From Mugil cephalus (Eukaryota; Chordata; Actinopteri; Mugiliformes; Mugilidae), in assembly GCF_022458985.1 (NCBI RefSeq), contig NC_061772.1, forward strand, positions 8,732,001 to 8,796,000: a stretch of 64,000 nucleotides of DNA, in the 5' to 3' direction. This document shows positions 47,801-60,961 of the stretch, one piece after another; position 1 is the first letter of the stretch, and every line of letters starts with the position of its first letter. The notes under the pieces were generated by a model that was not told the DNA's origin, did no database searches, and worked only from the letters and a program-made list of their open reading frames with translations. The position numbers and the translations under genes are program-made.

Positions 47801-50800
47801 CTTTTTAGGAATTATTCTTGTCCTTTCACCCTAAAATCTTATTCTGTATATTGATCACATGAGTGAGTCACAACATGGTAAACTTTAATCACATTTCATT
47901 GTCACAGAAAATTGAATACACCTGGCAGATCACTGTTCCAATCAATAATTTGATTTGGTTTCACACAAACAAATTTGGGGAGATTAGGCCGAGTCCAAAT
48001 GAGTCTGAAATATTGAAATTTCATTAAACGTTTCTTTCGCAAGGCATCGTCTTTGAGTAATAAGCTAGTTTCACTCCTCGGTGGTAAAAGAGGTCCGCAG
48101 AGGGTCACCGAGAGGCCGCAGAGACTTTGTTTGGAAGACAGTGCCACAGAGTGATCGATCAACCGGTCGTAAGTTCATCCGACTTGAACTTGAAGCAAGA
48201 TTTCTAAACAATAAATAAATAAATAAAAATGTTTCGTTATAGGCCATTATCTGTACTTACATCTGGATATCACAGAAGGACAGTAAACAGGAAATCATCT
48301 ACATGTTTTACTTTTAATTGCTGGCATTATGCAGAGAGGGGGTAGTTTTTAAAATTTATATTATTTTAATTAAATAACCAGATAAATAAAGTCGAATAAA
48401 GATAATAAATGTGAATTATACTAACTCTGAAATTACAAATAATCTAGATGTTAGTCTGAGATCCTCCAAGTTGATTTTTCAAAAATCAGTTTAAATATTC
48501 CATGTTTAGATTTGTCTTTATTTATTTTTTATTTTATTTGTTATGCAGGACTAAAAGTGTAATTGCTGATAATTCTTAGAGGCAACTTGTCAGTATTGCG
48601 CATGAACACGTCGACAGGTGTTCATTTAAGGATTATTTAAAATTAAACGGGGCGTTGCTCTAACGCCAATTACAGAAATTAAAAAATATGAATACATTAA
48701 CTATGAAATGATGATTATGTAATTATTTTAAGCGTAACACGACATTTAGCTTCCTCCAATAGATAATTTACAGATGCATCCTAATAGCTTTTCTGGCCCC
48801 TTGCCCCTACTGTGTCGCCTGTAGTTCACTCAACATTGTCACTTTAATTGAAAACAGTGTAATGTCGAGGTGGGTACCCCCTCATCACTTTCCCTGCTCT
48901 GTAGGTGGCCGTGTATATTTTCGTTTAAGTGGTGTTTATGTGATCGAGAAAGGACGGGATTGCTAGCAGACCGCTGATTGCGCGCGTTGGGCCGCTCCGT
49001 GGATTTGAAGTGCATTTGATGGGCACTGCCGTCTCCAGTAATCAGCAGCAGCAGAGGTGCGCTTTATGACATTTTAATTTTCCTGACGAGATACCTGACC
49101 TGTAACGTGTTGTGTGTGGAGGCGCGGCCAAACAGCCCCCAAACTAGAATTCCGGAGAGGTTCGTTAATTCCTTTTTTTTTATTATTATTTGTTTATTTA
49201 TTGGAAATTGCCGCGTCATTTTTCTAGCGATGTTCCTGAAGATGGGAAGTCATGCGAACGAACAAACATCCTCCCTGCTGAAGTGCCCTTCAATATGACA
49301 CAGACTCGATGCAAGCTATGTGGACACCGCGGATCCTGGTTTTTGACGAGCTATATTCATGTTATAGCAGCCTGTGCATCCTGCTTCAGACACGTCCACC
49401 TGACTGAGAAAACAAGGTGTTCGTTAATCTGACATTAGACGCATTTAGTTCAATGCTGACGTCTTTCTTTTTATATTGATTGTTTCTTTTTTAAAGAAAA
49501 AAAAAGACTAGAAACGTAATTTTAAGCTCATGACTTCATCCAGAAGTCTCTCCATCATATAGCCTCTGATAATAACGTGCGTAGATATGGAAGTGAGAAA
49601 ATACTCTGTTGTTATACCCCAAAATATCGAAATGTTAAAATAAGTGTTCATTCTTTAGTTATCAATTTTTGCGATTTTTAAAATACATTTATTCCGCCAT
49701 AGTTTGTTTTTTGGTGTCACGTCCCGTGGCCCACCTGTCGGCCTCCGCCTCACACCTGCAGCCAAATCAGACTCAGCTGTCAGTGGAGAGCTGGGTTTTG
49801 TATTTTCCCGACCCTTTGATAAAAATGCCATTCGTGTTTTTGTTTATTGAATCTGTCAGTGAAGTGCGTCAGTTGGGTCTAAATCAACCTCATATCCTAC
49901 TTTAGAGATTATTGTCTCAAAAATATCCCCAGAGAGCTTTACGCTGCAGGTCGTCAGGCCTGTGGCGTTTATATTGTTGGGTAGTGGTGCATTTGACACT
50001 AAGTATTTCTTTAAAATAATAATAATAAAAATATATATAAAGCCAGCCAGTGCAGATAAAGAGCTTATCATGCCAAAATGCATGAGTCACCGGTGCAGAC
50101 GTTATTGTGAGAACCTCGGCCTCCTCAGTAGCACTTCACACGCCTTCCCTCAACAGTCCCTGGTGTACCATACTGTCAAATTAAAGATAGCCCACTCCAG
50201 TCGTAACATTCCCATTTTCTTATTTATGGATACAGTTGTTTGTCACATGTTGAAACAGACTTGACTCTATTTCCAAAATCTCCTCCTTTTGAAAAGCCTC
50301 TTGTCGAAACATTCCTCTGAGACAAAGAAGAAGAAGAAGGAAAAAAATAATAAAGACATATGTAAAATTCTTTCGGGTTTATTTTGTGATCCTAGGCAGC
50401 ACCACATAATTTGACATGAAGGACGGCAGTGGGGAGGATTTGGCAGGTCCAGAGTTTTTACAAATTCCTAACTGTCCAAATGTGGCTACCACTTGCAGGG
50501 AAAGGTTTCATAATTTTAAATACCTGTTCATAGCGAACTGGCGTCTCAGCAAATAGTTTTTCTGTATGTGAAGATGGGGGGAAAGCATGAAAAGAATAGA
50601 GGAAAATAGAAAAGAATCAAAAAAAATAAAATAAATACATGATTGTTGGGTCAGAATATAGTGGGTATATAGTTTAGTATCTGAGAGATGTATTTAAATA
50701 TAATTGAAATATATTTTAAAATAACCTTAATAAACATTATGATCTAATATTGTTTTCAGGTTTGAGCATATTTGGCTTTGGAAATATTATGAGATATTTC

Positions 50801-53429
50801 TAAATAAAAAAAATAAATTAAAAAAAAGTTGTCACACTTGGGGATAAAGTACCAACACAGTATACGTTCATTAACATTAAAATGACTGACTCAGGTCACT
50901 TTACTAAATTTTCATTGACAATAATTAAAGTTTTTCTTTAAAATTCCCCTTTGTTTCACTTCACTATGAAATGTCAGTGTGTCATCTTCAGATTTATTTT
51001 AATGTGCATTGATTGGATACTTTAATTTGAAAACAGAAATTTTACTTTAAAAAAAAGAAGCTTTCCTTTAATGACAATTTGAACATTTAAACAAGGACAT
51101 CCTCCTCGTGTTATAGGTTAAGCTTGAGATCACTTTGAGCTCTTAATTCTCCAAAGGTTTATTTGTTTGTAATAGTCAATGTATAAATCCTCAGCGATAA
51201 GTCAAATTGCAATTCAAAATATATTTATTGTCTTTAAATCCTCTGCAGCATTATGTTGTATGTATATTAGATGTATTTTAGCAAGACTATAAACAGGCTT
51301 GTTTTTGATCCTCAGCTGAAAAGATTAAAATTTAGAATTACACATTGCTTTGTGCTGCTTTGAATCGCCAAAGTGAGATTCCCCTTTAGACGCTCCCTTG
51401 GTTCTCCACTTCACCGTTGCGTTTTACCTGCCTCACTCTGGCCTCTGTAGGAAGATTCGGTCCAACACAGTGAGTGGGAGCCTGTTTGCTGCCCACCCTG
51501 CAGCCCTGCACACCTCCCAGGGCCGGTCCATCATGGTCTGTCTAATGCAGGGAGAGACATCAATAATGAGAGCTGAAGCAGAAACCACAGCGGAGAACAC
51601 AAAGGAGAGAGGGAGGGCAGACGCAGGCCACAACTGGCTCTGCTGCAGGTTAGCTCCTTTGATACTGCCTTGATGGCAGTTTGATGGGTGCACATGGGGC
51701 GACATGGGTATATACGTATGTGTTTACATAATATCTATGGTGTTTACGCGCAGCCCACCAACGCTTTTTTTTTTTTCTTGACTCTGAAGGGGGATTTTCC
51801 TGTGGCGAGCTGCTTCGGAAAAAGCAATTAAGAATTCCCAAACAGTACACCACAATGGGAGATATCATTTGTGCAATGTGTGTTCCATGTCCCTTGCAGT
51901 TTTTGTCTGGAATGGGTTGACTATTTTTAATCTGCGCATAACCCAATCCACCTACAGAAAAACCACAAATTGAATGAAGGGGAGGGGGATGAGTGGGCAT
52001 GGTAATTGCCTATTGTGGAGCTCAAACTCCTCTGTTTGGCCATAAACCGCTTTGGTAGTTCACAACTTGATACCCAGTGCTTCAGCCGATTTGAAATTAG
52101 GGCATATCCTCGTTGTCTGTGGGAACTCATAGCCATGCAGTGGTTGGAATCAGCCAGGAATGCTTTGGGATGGTAACTGGATTCAGTTGTAATGCCCAGC
52201 TCTCCACAGCGGAACACAAGGGTGGGAAAAAGGCCGAGAGCATTTCCTGAGTGAAGGGGGGGTCCCAGCGAAGCATCACACGCATGGGCATCGTGTGACA
52301 GAGATCCTGCCAGGTTTAGGCTGTGATCCCAAGTGAAGAGGGGGCTGGAGAGGAGTGCAGCCGTGGGGGAGGTGTGATGGGTGTGGTGGGCAGTGCCAGG
52401 ACAAGAAATGAGAGGACAGGGAGAGGCTGGAATGAGGACGGAGGCTCAAATTTTGGAGCAGCCGGTGACGGACGGGACGAAAGCACGAAGACGGAAAAAA
52501 GTCGACCGAAATGAGTTTATTTCACAAGATTTAAATGTATTCCCTCGGTGGCCACTGAATAGTAGGAAGCATCTGTAGAAATTTGTTTTATTCTGTTGTC
52601 AGTTTTTAAAATTATTGCAGCCGCTCACAAACAAGCAAGGGTGTTTTGAGCATATTCAAAAAACATGGTGGGAGCCTAGTAATCACAGTTGCATTGGACC
52701 ATATTGTGTAATTTAGTTTGTAAAGTAGAAGTTGGATATTTAATCCCAGATGCAAACTGAGCAGGCCTTTGACAAAAACCCTCTTAATTTGCATAATATT
52801 TCTACGAAAATTTCCAACTCCTTCTCATCATTATCCTATTTATTGCCAAGTCACCAAGGCGTAATGTAATAGATCATGACTTAAAAATATCACCTGTGCA
52901 GCATGAGTCAGGCTTAACTCGGCCCTGCTCAACAAATGTGGTGAAAACTGTTATAAAACCGACTGAGGATGACCATCTTGAAGAGTCCCCATTTCTAAAT
53001 TAAGACCAACCACGTTGTATTATAACACTGCAACCAGCTTAAATAATTAATTGCCAATCATCTTTTAATACAAAAAAAAAGAAAAGAAAAGAAGGACGAG
53101 CAGAAAAAGGCAAACAAAATCATGAGGAGACCGTTTTCTAGTCTCAGTGGACAAAGACTGAGTTCCACTGATTGTGAGTTGACCGCGTTATGGCTGTGAA
53201 GGATGAGGGTGTGAAGTTTGTGGCAATATGTGTCGGCCCGATGAAAGAAAGTATCAAAACAAATATTGCGGCAAAAATCTGGATGCTGTTGGTATCTGTT
53301 TACCTGCTGTTTCGCGCTCGCATTCCTTTCCCCTCCTGAATTTATTAACGTTTCCGAATTCCAAACATCACTGAAACAATCCTCATTTTAACTTCATTTC
53401 GAGGAGAGAAATTCAGCAAATATTATTGT
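44855..53429. other. foxf1 upstream noncoding region, proximal part
   Basis: Contains the foxf1 5' UTR and promoter and the GLI site. No ORF with a recognisable domain or splice-consistent extension on either strand. A noncoding transcript divergent to foxf1, as FENDRR is in mammals, could start here, but nothing in the sequence proves it. Confidence 0.5.
46951..46959 (+). promoter_or_regulatory. consensus GLI site upstream of foxf1
   Basis: GACCACCCA, the exact optimal GLI-binding 9-mer, 2.1 kb upstream of the foxf1 start codon in a locally GC-rich stretch. FOXF1 is an established Hedgehog/GLI target. Function here is inferred. Confidence 0.5.
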
Positions 53430-53475
53430 TATTGCTTTCAGCAATTTCCCCACTGAGAGACAAATAAAGGTTTTT
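53430..53475 (+). repeat. LINE 3'-end remnant
   Basis: TTTCCCCACTGAGAGACAAA followed by TAAAGG and a pentanucleotide array resembles the 3' terminus of fish L2/CR1-type LINEs, which end in a short tandem tail. Only the terminal piece is visible. Confidence 0.5.
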
Positions 53476-53550
53476 CTATTCTATTCTATTCTATTCTATT
53501 CTATTCTATTCTATTCTATTCTATTATATTCTATTCTATTCTATTCCATT
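53476..53550. repeat. (CTATT)n microsatellite
   Basis: About 14 copies, slightly interrupted near its right end, directly after the LINE-like terminus; probably the element's tail. Confidence 0.9.
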
Positions 53551-56500
53551 CTGTTGCAGCTATTATTTTAGGTTACAGGACATTATTTTGTTTGTTTGTT
53601 ATGAGGATATTAGGAGGAATCTGAGCCTGCATGCGGCCGCTCTCCCTGTCCTATGTTGCTATTTCTGTGCTTACAGTAGTAGTCAGTGACTGCATCATTG
53701 TTTTAAGAGTCTGTAAAAGCTGCCTGCGGTTGCATTTGTTCATGTATCAGTGCATATGGGAATGTCGCTGACTGAATATTTGTGTGTGTGCGTGTGTGTG
53801 TCCAGACTGGTGCAGGCAGCCAGACATTACTCCCTGTGGCTTGGGTAAATGTTGTGACGATCTCGGGAGGGATCTAACCCTATAGTTGTCAAAGGGCTTT
53901 TTATTTCCACCTGCTACCGGCCTCTTTCCGTTGGTCTGCTCTATAACAATGGTACTGAGAAAGCTGTGGAGTGCAAAGTGATTGATGTCGGACTGTATTT
54001 GGCCCGTCTTCAGGTTGGGGCCTGAAAGGAAGTGGCTATCCCTCCCTTCCACCCTAACTACCCAGCAATAATGCAGGGCTCAAGAGGGCAAAGTGCTGAT
54101 CAGGACGTTCTCGGACAATTTAACAAGGTGCCAAATTGTCCCGAAAGACAAGTTGGCCGGCGCATGTAAACTTTTCTCGTGACTTATGAATCAGTTTGCC
54201 ACCTGATGAAAGAGAATGAAATAATTTACTGTACGATCGAAACCCGCCCCTGTCCCCTTCATCCTGTCTTCAAACGCCGCTCTTTTTCTTGTTCTGTCTG
54301 GGGGTAAAAAGGTACAGACTCATCCCTGCTGCATTCTTTCCATTTTGCTGAAGCGCAGCGTGGCAGAGAAGGTAATCTATCACCCAAATTGTCTGTTCTT
54401 CTCGCTCCCTATTTCTAACTGTGTTTCTCTTTCTCCTTCCTCTAGGCGAGAGTGGGCAGGCGTGTGGCTTTGGCCACAGGAAGCTGTGAATTCTTTGGAG
54501 AATGGAAGATGTCTTACAGGGAGACATGCTGGCCCCCCACCCACCCACTCACCACCCCAAAGTGACCCCTGACCCTTTCATGTGTTTATATCAGACCGTG
54601 GAAGTGAGAAATAGTGATGAGTCACTCTGCCTGTGTGTTTACACTCCGGAGTCACGCAAGGAAGGAAATCAGCCACGGTCTGCTAAAAGTGGCGAGGTGA
54701 GAGAGAATGGCTGTAGTCCCCCAGTAGTGCAGTGATTTACCTCTTAGAGCCAGAATTTATTTCACGTCATCTCCGCCGCGAAAACGTTCAACCAACAGTA
54801 AACAGCACCTTAAGCTGCACAGTAGGCCGTTGTCGAGGAAAAGGCAACGGCAAGGGCCAAAACAAATTTTCGCCACAGGGAATAGGTGTGTTTGTATGCG
54901 TGTCCACCGCCACCACACTTATTATTTCAGGAGATAAAACTGGTACAGTAAGGAGAAAAATGTATCCAGCAGATCCTATGTAATAAATTAAGACACATAT
55001 CAGAGCGTCACACAGTGTGGGTCCCTTTTAGTTGCCGTTAACTCACACGTCACTATTGTAAAATAAAATACATTTTTTTTAAATTTATGTTTCTTGAAAA
55101 AAAAAACTGCTTAGAGTTTGACTTTACTTCACTGTGCAATTTGGCCTCAATTTAAAACAAAATTTTTTTTTTTTGCTACTATAAAGTACTGCTCAGTCAA
55201 ATCAGCTTTTCACCCATCACGACTAATATACTAAATGTCAAAAGGAGCAACAAAACAAAAATTGAAACAGAAAAGTGTAGCGCTGATGGAATATACATAT
55301 TCCAAGCTTGTTATTTTTTCTCTGTGATCATCAATAAATACCATTTTTACATTCTGAAGATCAAAAGTGTTCGTCCCAGGTCCACAGACTTATATGCAGA
55401 CTTTTTCTAATCAGGCACTTCATATTCTATTTAAGGGCTGAGTGGATTTTACAAAACCAATAAAGTCTAGAGACTGCAGTAACATATGTGCATATAAATT
55501 ATTTTATAAAAAATAAACACACATTTGTAGAGCTCCTGAAATCCCTCTTTGTTTTCCACACATGAATATGAAAGAGGCAGACATGGCCCAGTTTTTGACT
55601 TTTTGAATTTTTCAGCATCTTTCACGTCACACAAGACGGCATCAATTTATATGTCAGTTAATCACTTTTGCAGGTTGCTGTATTCTCTGGGGCCTCACAA
55701 ATGTAATATTAGATTGAGAATTTGTTTATTGAATTATAAAATGTTTTTATGACACATTATATGAATGAACGATCTTGATGATCACTGCTGTCCGTACCAC
55801 ACTGGATACGCATCGCTTTATGTCCGATGCACTGACGGCTCTGTTTACTGTGGCGTCCACCAGTGTCTCAAACATAGTGCCATTGTTGTTCTCTGTGCTG
55901 AGTGACATTAGGTTGCACAACCGTTGTTTTCAAGACACAGCTGTAGTTACTGCAGTTGCGCACTGTAAATAAAAGAGACATTTTATTTCTTTCCGTCACT
56001 GCATTGGCGCAAGTCGTTTCGTTGCTGACTGTAGCTGGTATCCTTTTACACTCCCCCATACACACCGCCACAATGAGAGAGTCAGCAGCTCTTATTTTGG
56101 ACGATCTCTCCTGAATTGCAAGTCCTGTCAGGGGCTTTGATTTATAGTTGCATTTATCACCATATTATTAAGTAATCAGGCTCACCACAGCTCAGCCTGA
56201 AGCTCCTTAATTCCAGCTAAATGACACAGCTTCATGCTAATTAAAGGTTTGGTAAACGTGCTTATTTTTGTGAATTTTTAAAATATATTGTCTGTTTTTT
56301 TTTCATGTGTGCTAAGTGTGCTGATTGTTGCATTTGTATCCTGTATGGAACATTTAGCGCCAACCTTTAGCTTTTTTGTTTTGTTTTGTTTTTTTGTTTT
56401 TTTTATCTTCAATAGAACGATGTGAACAGGAGAGTGAAACTCATGCTGCTATCCTGCACGTAGGGTGTAAACATCTTGCCTTTCATCACATAAGAATATG

Positions 56501-57319
56501 CTCTACGGGAAAATCTGCAAAATCACAATTAAGTTACAACAAGAAAATACTGTATATAACACAAGAGGGTCGATCAGTCTATGTTCTGTGCATCAGACGA
56601 GCTTTCTTCTCGCTTCGTTAATAGAGCCTGCGGCAGGCTGCGTTTGTGTATTTCTGTGGTAAACACAGTCACGGCAAAGTGGACACGCTGCTGAGTGTGT
56701 CCTGACTGGAGACAGAGAGCACTGTGGCACTGTACTCACTGAGACACTGGCAGCTCTCTAGAGGTAGGGTTAATGTGATGAATGGCCATTTGGTAATGGG
56801 CCATGTATTAGGGTGAAATAGCTCTTTTAAAAGCCAGCGTTTGAGCCGTTGCTATGGGCAATTTGATACAGGAATCAGTCCAGTGGCAGGTGTTTCATGT
56901 TGTATCCGTCAACTCTGTCCTGCTCTCTGTTTCAACCAAATGAAGGAAGAATTGCTTGAATGACTGTGTGTAGCAATCAGCATCTAACTTCAATCAGGCC
57001 GAAACACAAGCGACGCTATATCCTGTTAAAAAAAAAAAAAAGTTCAGTGATCAACCTTCAAGACGAGAAATGTTATTTTATTTATTTTTTTGTTGAACAT
57101 TAAAGGTTCTTGTAGCTTGCAGATCATATACACTTCCTGTTTAAAGATGTGTTTTCAACCCGTGTAGATTTTTAATCCACAAAGTGAACATACATGCTGT
57201 GTAAAGAGGACAGTCATATCTCAAGGGTTTAAATGTGTAATGTAAGGACACGGGTGTTTAGTGCAATAATTGTCCCGATGTTTCCTACTACTGTGATTAG
57301 CAGGAATGTCCTCCATTGT

Positions 57320-57346
57320 AATAAATAAATAAATAAATAAATAAAT
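57320..57346. repeat. (AAAT)n microsatellite
   Basis: About seven tetramer copies in intergenic DNA. Confidence 0.9.
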
Positions 57347-59476
57347 GAAATAAACATTCCCATGTGCACTAATACATGAACAAATGCATCCACAATAAAA
57401 CATAAACTTATAACTTCCGTTTCTGATGTATTTTAAATAGCTGCTAATTTTGCCATTTTATTTTTGGATTAGGTTTTTGGGTTCACATTTTTCATCAATA
57501 AACCTTCACTTGTGCAAATTAAAAGTGTTACCTGTCCTTCTTCCGCTCTCTCTCTGCCACACACTGCTGGTTTCCTTGCAGGGACTCCACAGGTGTTGTT
57601 TAACATGTGCGGTAGACACACTAACGGGGAACGGTGCAAAAAACTCAATCAAAACTCCATCCAAACTCAACCCGTTTTTCTTTTTTTTTTTTCATACAAA
57701 TTCTTTTATGTGTAAAACCGCTGTGCACAAGTTAAATTTAGCTTTGGAGTTATTTGCCAAATTCAAGAAGCACTTAAGGACCTTATGATGACTTCTCTTT
57801 TTCCATGGTGGGGTGCAGAGCCCGAGATAAACACAGCCAGAACCAAATTCAGCGCTAGCGAAGCCGCTGGTGGTCCAGTTGTTTACTTCAGCGTTACAGA
57901 TCAGTGTTCCAACTGTCCAGTTATTTAAAATAAGTCGACCCAACTGAGTGATGCTTAATCTGTAACATCCACTTCGTGCAATATATGACAGTTTTACACG
58001 CTGGCTCTGTTTGACTTCAGACCTATGCTAAAAACACACCTTTGGAGAGGTCATGCGAACCAAAGGAGCTCAAAATATCTCGATCTGAACTTCGGCTGGT
58101 CAGTCGTACTTCGTCACTGATTTTTTTATTTTCGCAGAAATGAAAATGAAAAAACTGTCAAGGCAATGAAGCAGTGTCTTTTAAGTAAGTGGATCAGCTT
58201 TTTTGTTTTACAAAGAGACTAAAAAAAAAGATCTTGCGTTAATGTCCTGAAATATTTATCTAAGAAGTAGATAGTGGGGGATTTCACTTCTTCTTATAAT
58301 CACTGCTGTCCTTAATATTTAACAGTGACAGACACTCAACGTGTAAGCATGCAGAGGTCCATGGTGGCCATAATTAATGTGAGGATAACCTTGAGGCAGC
58401 GCCATTTCTCTGTAGCCTTATCACAGGTGTTGGAAAGGACCGACAGAAGAACAGACCGACAGGCACATGGTTCTACTTTGACGTCTCCTAATTCCAGGGA
58501 ATCAATCCTAAATGACACCTATGGGATACACAGAGTGGATTTCCCTCTGATGCAGATTGGTGGTGGTTTGCAGATGAAAGACAGTAAAATAAATAAAGCT
58601 GTGGTGAGCAGGCAGAGCTCTTCTGTCCGCACAGCACAACCATAATGGGATACATACTGACATGAGAGAAGAAGTGGAGGCCTGCTCCTGTTTTCACCGC
58701 TGTTGCCATGGAAATGCTGATGGACTACTGCTGCTTGTCCCGAATATCTGTATTGACATGTTGTGAAAAATCCTCTATTTTCCAATTTCAAAGGGGTCGT
58801 AGAAAGTAACCCAACAAGCAGAATAATAAAGCGATTAGCAGAACACAGCTCTGTTCTTTGTCACCCACCCTGCCGGCTGGCCCGCTGCTGCTGATACTCT
58901 TTGAATCCTAAAACGCGTCATTTAATCAAAGAGAGCAGTATCAAATGGCTTTTTAACACCTCTAATTAATCTTCTCATCAGCTGCTTTGTCTGTGGCTGG
59001 GCTGGAGAAGGAATGGTAATGGTAAGACTACCCTTGCTTGACTCATCCTGGCTGGGATCATGATACTCCTACGAGTTACTCTGACCTGCAGTTCCTCACC
59101 ATCCCAATTAAAACTTGTACTGCGCAACTTTTAACATTTTCTGGAGAAAAAAAAGGGCTTGCGGTGTTATTTGCATCTTACCGTTGATGGGCACGACGTA
59201 AAATTTGCTACCGCTCAGCTACTGAAAAAGTGTTTATCTTCGTTTCTTCACCTGTCTCGGCTTCGATATGCAGAAAGAAGCTGGAGCGGTTTGCCACTAA
59301 AAACAAGTTTTTTAATACATCAGCTCAAGGACAAAAAATCTTGCCTGAAGATGCTGTGTGTGTGTGGGAAGGATTTTGATACATCACAATCATTTTAGAA
59401 ACCAAACACAGAGTTACATTTTTAATTGGTTGTTTGAAGATTATTCAAATCATATTAATCAAATCCAGACCAGCTG

Positions 59477-59510
59477 TTTATATATATATGTTTATATATA
59501 TATATATATC
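59477..59510. repeat. (AT)n microsatellite
   Basis: AT dinucleotide run, interrupted once. Confidence 0.85.
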
Positions 59511-60936
59511 TTAATATGTGTGGGTGGGCTCTTTCTGTCCTTTTTTTTCTTTAAAAAAAAAAGACATAAAAGCAGTTAAACAATTGACCCTCGTGCCGGC
59601 TTAAAATAATTAGAAGTCCGTGCAGATAATGCAAAAGGGGAATTATCAGGGTTTTGTCACTGGTGCCACTGAAGTGATTTATCCAAATTCTGGTCAACTC
59701 CCGTCTGATGCACTTCAACAAATCACAGCCCGAGGTCTCGCAACCCCCAAACCACACTCACTCATCTCTGTCTGCCTCTTTGACCCCCACGCAGCTCGCA
59801 GTGATGGGGACACCCAGCACAATGATATCGCCCGGGGGCAGTTTTCAACCTGAACAGGAGTCACCGCTTCTTATCCGCAAGACTCCCTGCAACTGCATTA
59901 GAGGTGCAATTAATATATGCGTTGTTGTAATGATTAAACAGTCTGCGACCACCAGCAGCACTGTGTGACCCAAGGCTCAGGGTGATAAGACCTCCATAAC
60001 TCTACTTTATCCCCCTGCTCATTATCATCCTCAATCCCAGATCTGCCCTGAGCCCCCAGGCTGCAGCAGAACAGGCTTCTCTCCACCTTCCACCACCAGA
60101 AGATTATTGGGGAGACACCCAGGCTAAGTCCAGCTAACTCCGAACACTCGACAGCTTCTGTCTCTGGGTGGCGGGGATTTCAGCGTTTTGCAGAAGCGTT
60201 TCTTAGGCTATAGATAGATTGATAAATGGGTTATTTGTTTAAATAATTAAAGGACAAATTTACATCTTATTAGGTTTGTCACAGAGTCACATTTACTCCA
60301 CATCTGTTTTTTGTCGCCATGTGCTAACCCTGTCGGTCTGCTTTCGTCAGAATTTAAATCATGATTTATTGTCCATATCCTCAGGAGAGACGTGGACAAA
60401 TCGTAAAATCAGTCAAGACTCACTCGTCGGCGTCGAATTCTGACCAGCGCCGAGGCCACGGCTGCTAATGTCTGTTGATCTCCTCAAATTTGGCAGAAGG
60501 AGATGTGCTAGCTTGTGAACAGGACGGCTTTTCGCTGTTATTCCTGGCCTCCGTATCTGCTCCGTGGCGCATGGCACACATTTTTTATCCCAGCCGGTCG
60601 AGTGGCAAAACCTTGTTTCATTTGTCATGTCCCTGTAAGAGGGTTTTTCATGAACCGAACCGCTGTCTCGCAGACGACATATGATTGATGGCTTTCACAT
60701 TAACCAAACAACAATCGCGAGGCTTTATTTTAACTTGCGATGGTCATGTGTTAATGTTTGCATGCTTTCTATATATTTTCCTGAGTTGCATGCAGATCAT
60801 ACTCCGTGATATTCTGTGCTTGAGTCACTCTCATTATCCGAGGCTCGTATAATTGCGCTCCCTCGTAGTGGCTAGTGTTTTGGTGTGGCCGAGGATTTCC
60901 TTCAGCTGTCCAACTGCTTATTTATACATCCACATT

Positions 60937-60961
60937 TGTGTGTGTGTGTGTGTGTGTGTGA
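60937..60961. repeat. (GT)n microsatellite
   Basis: About twelve GT copies in intergenic DNA. Confidence 0.9.

Noticed and set aside
51398-51705. Overlapping ORFs on both strands
   Set aside because: Mutual shadows with no recognisable domain in the foxf1 upstream desert.
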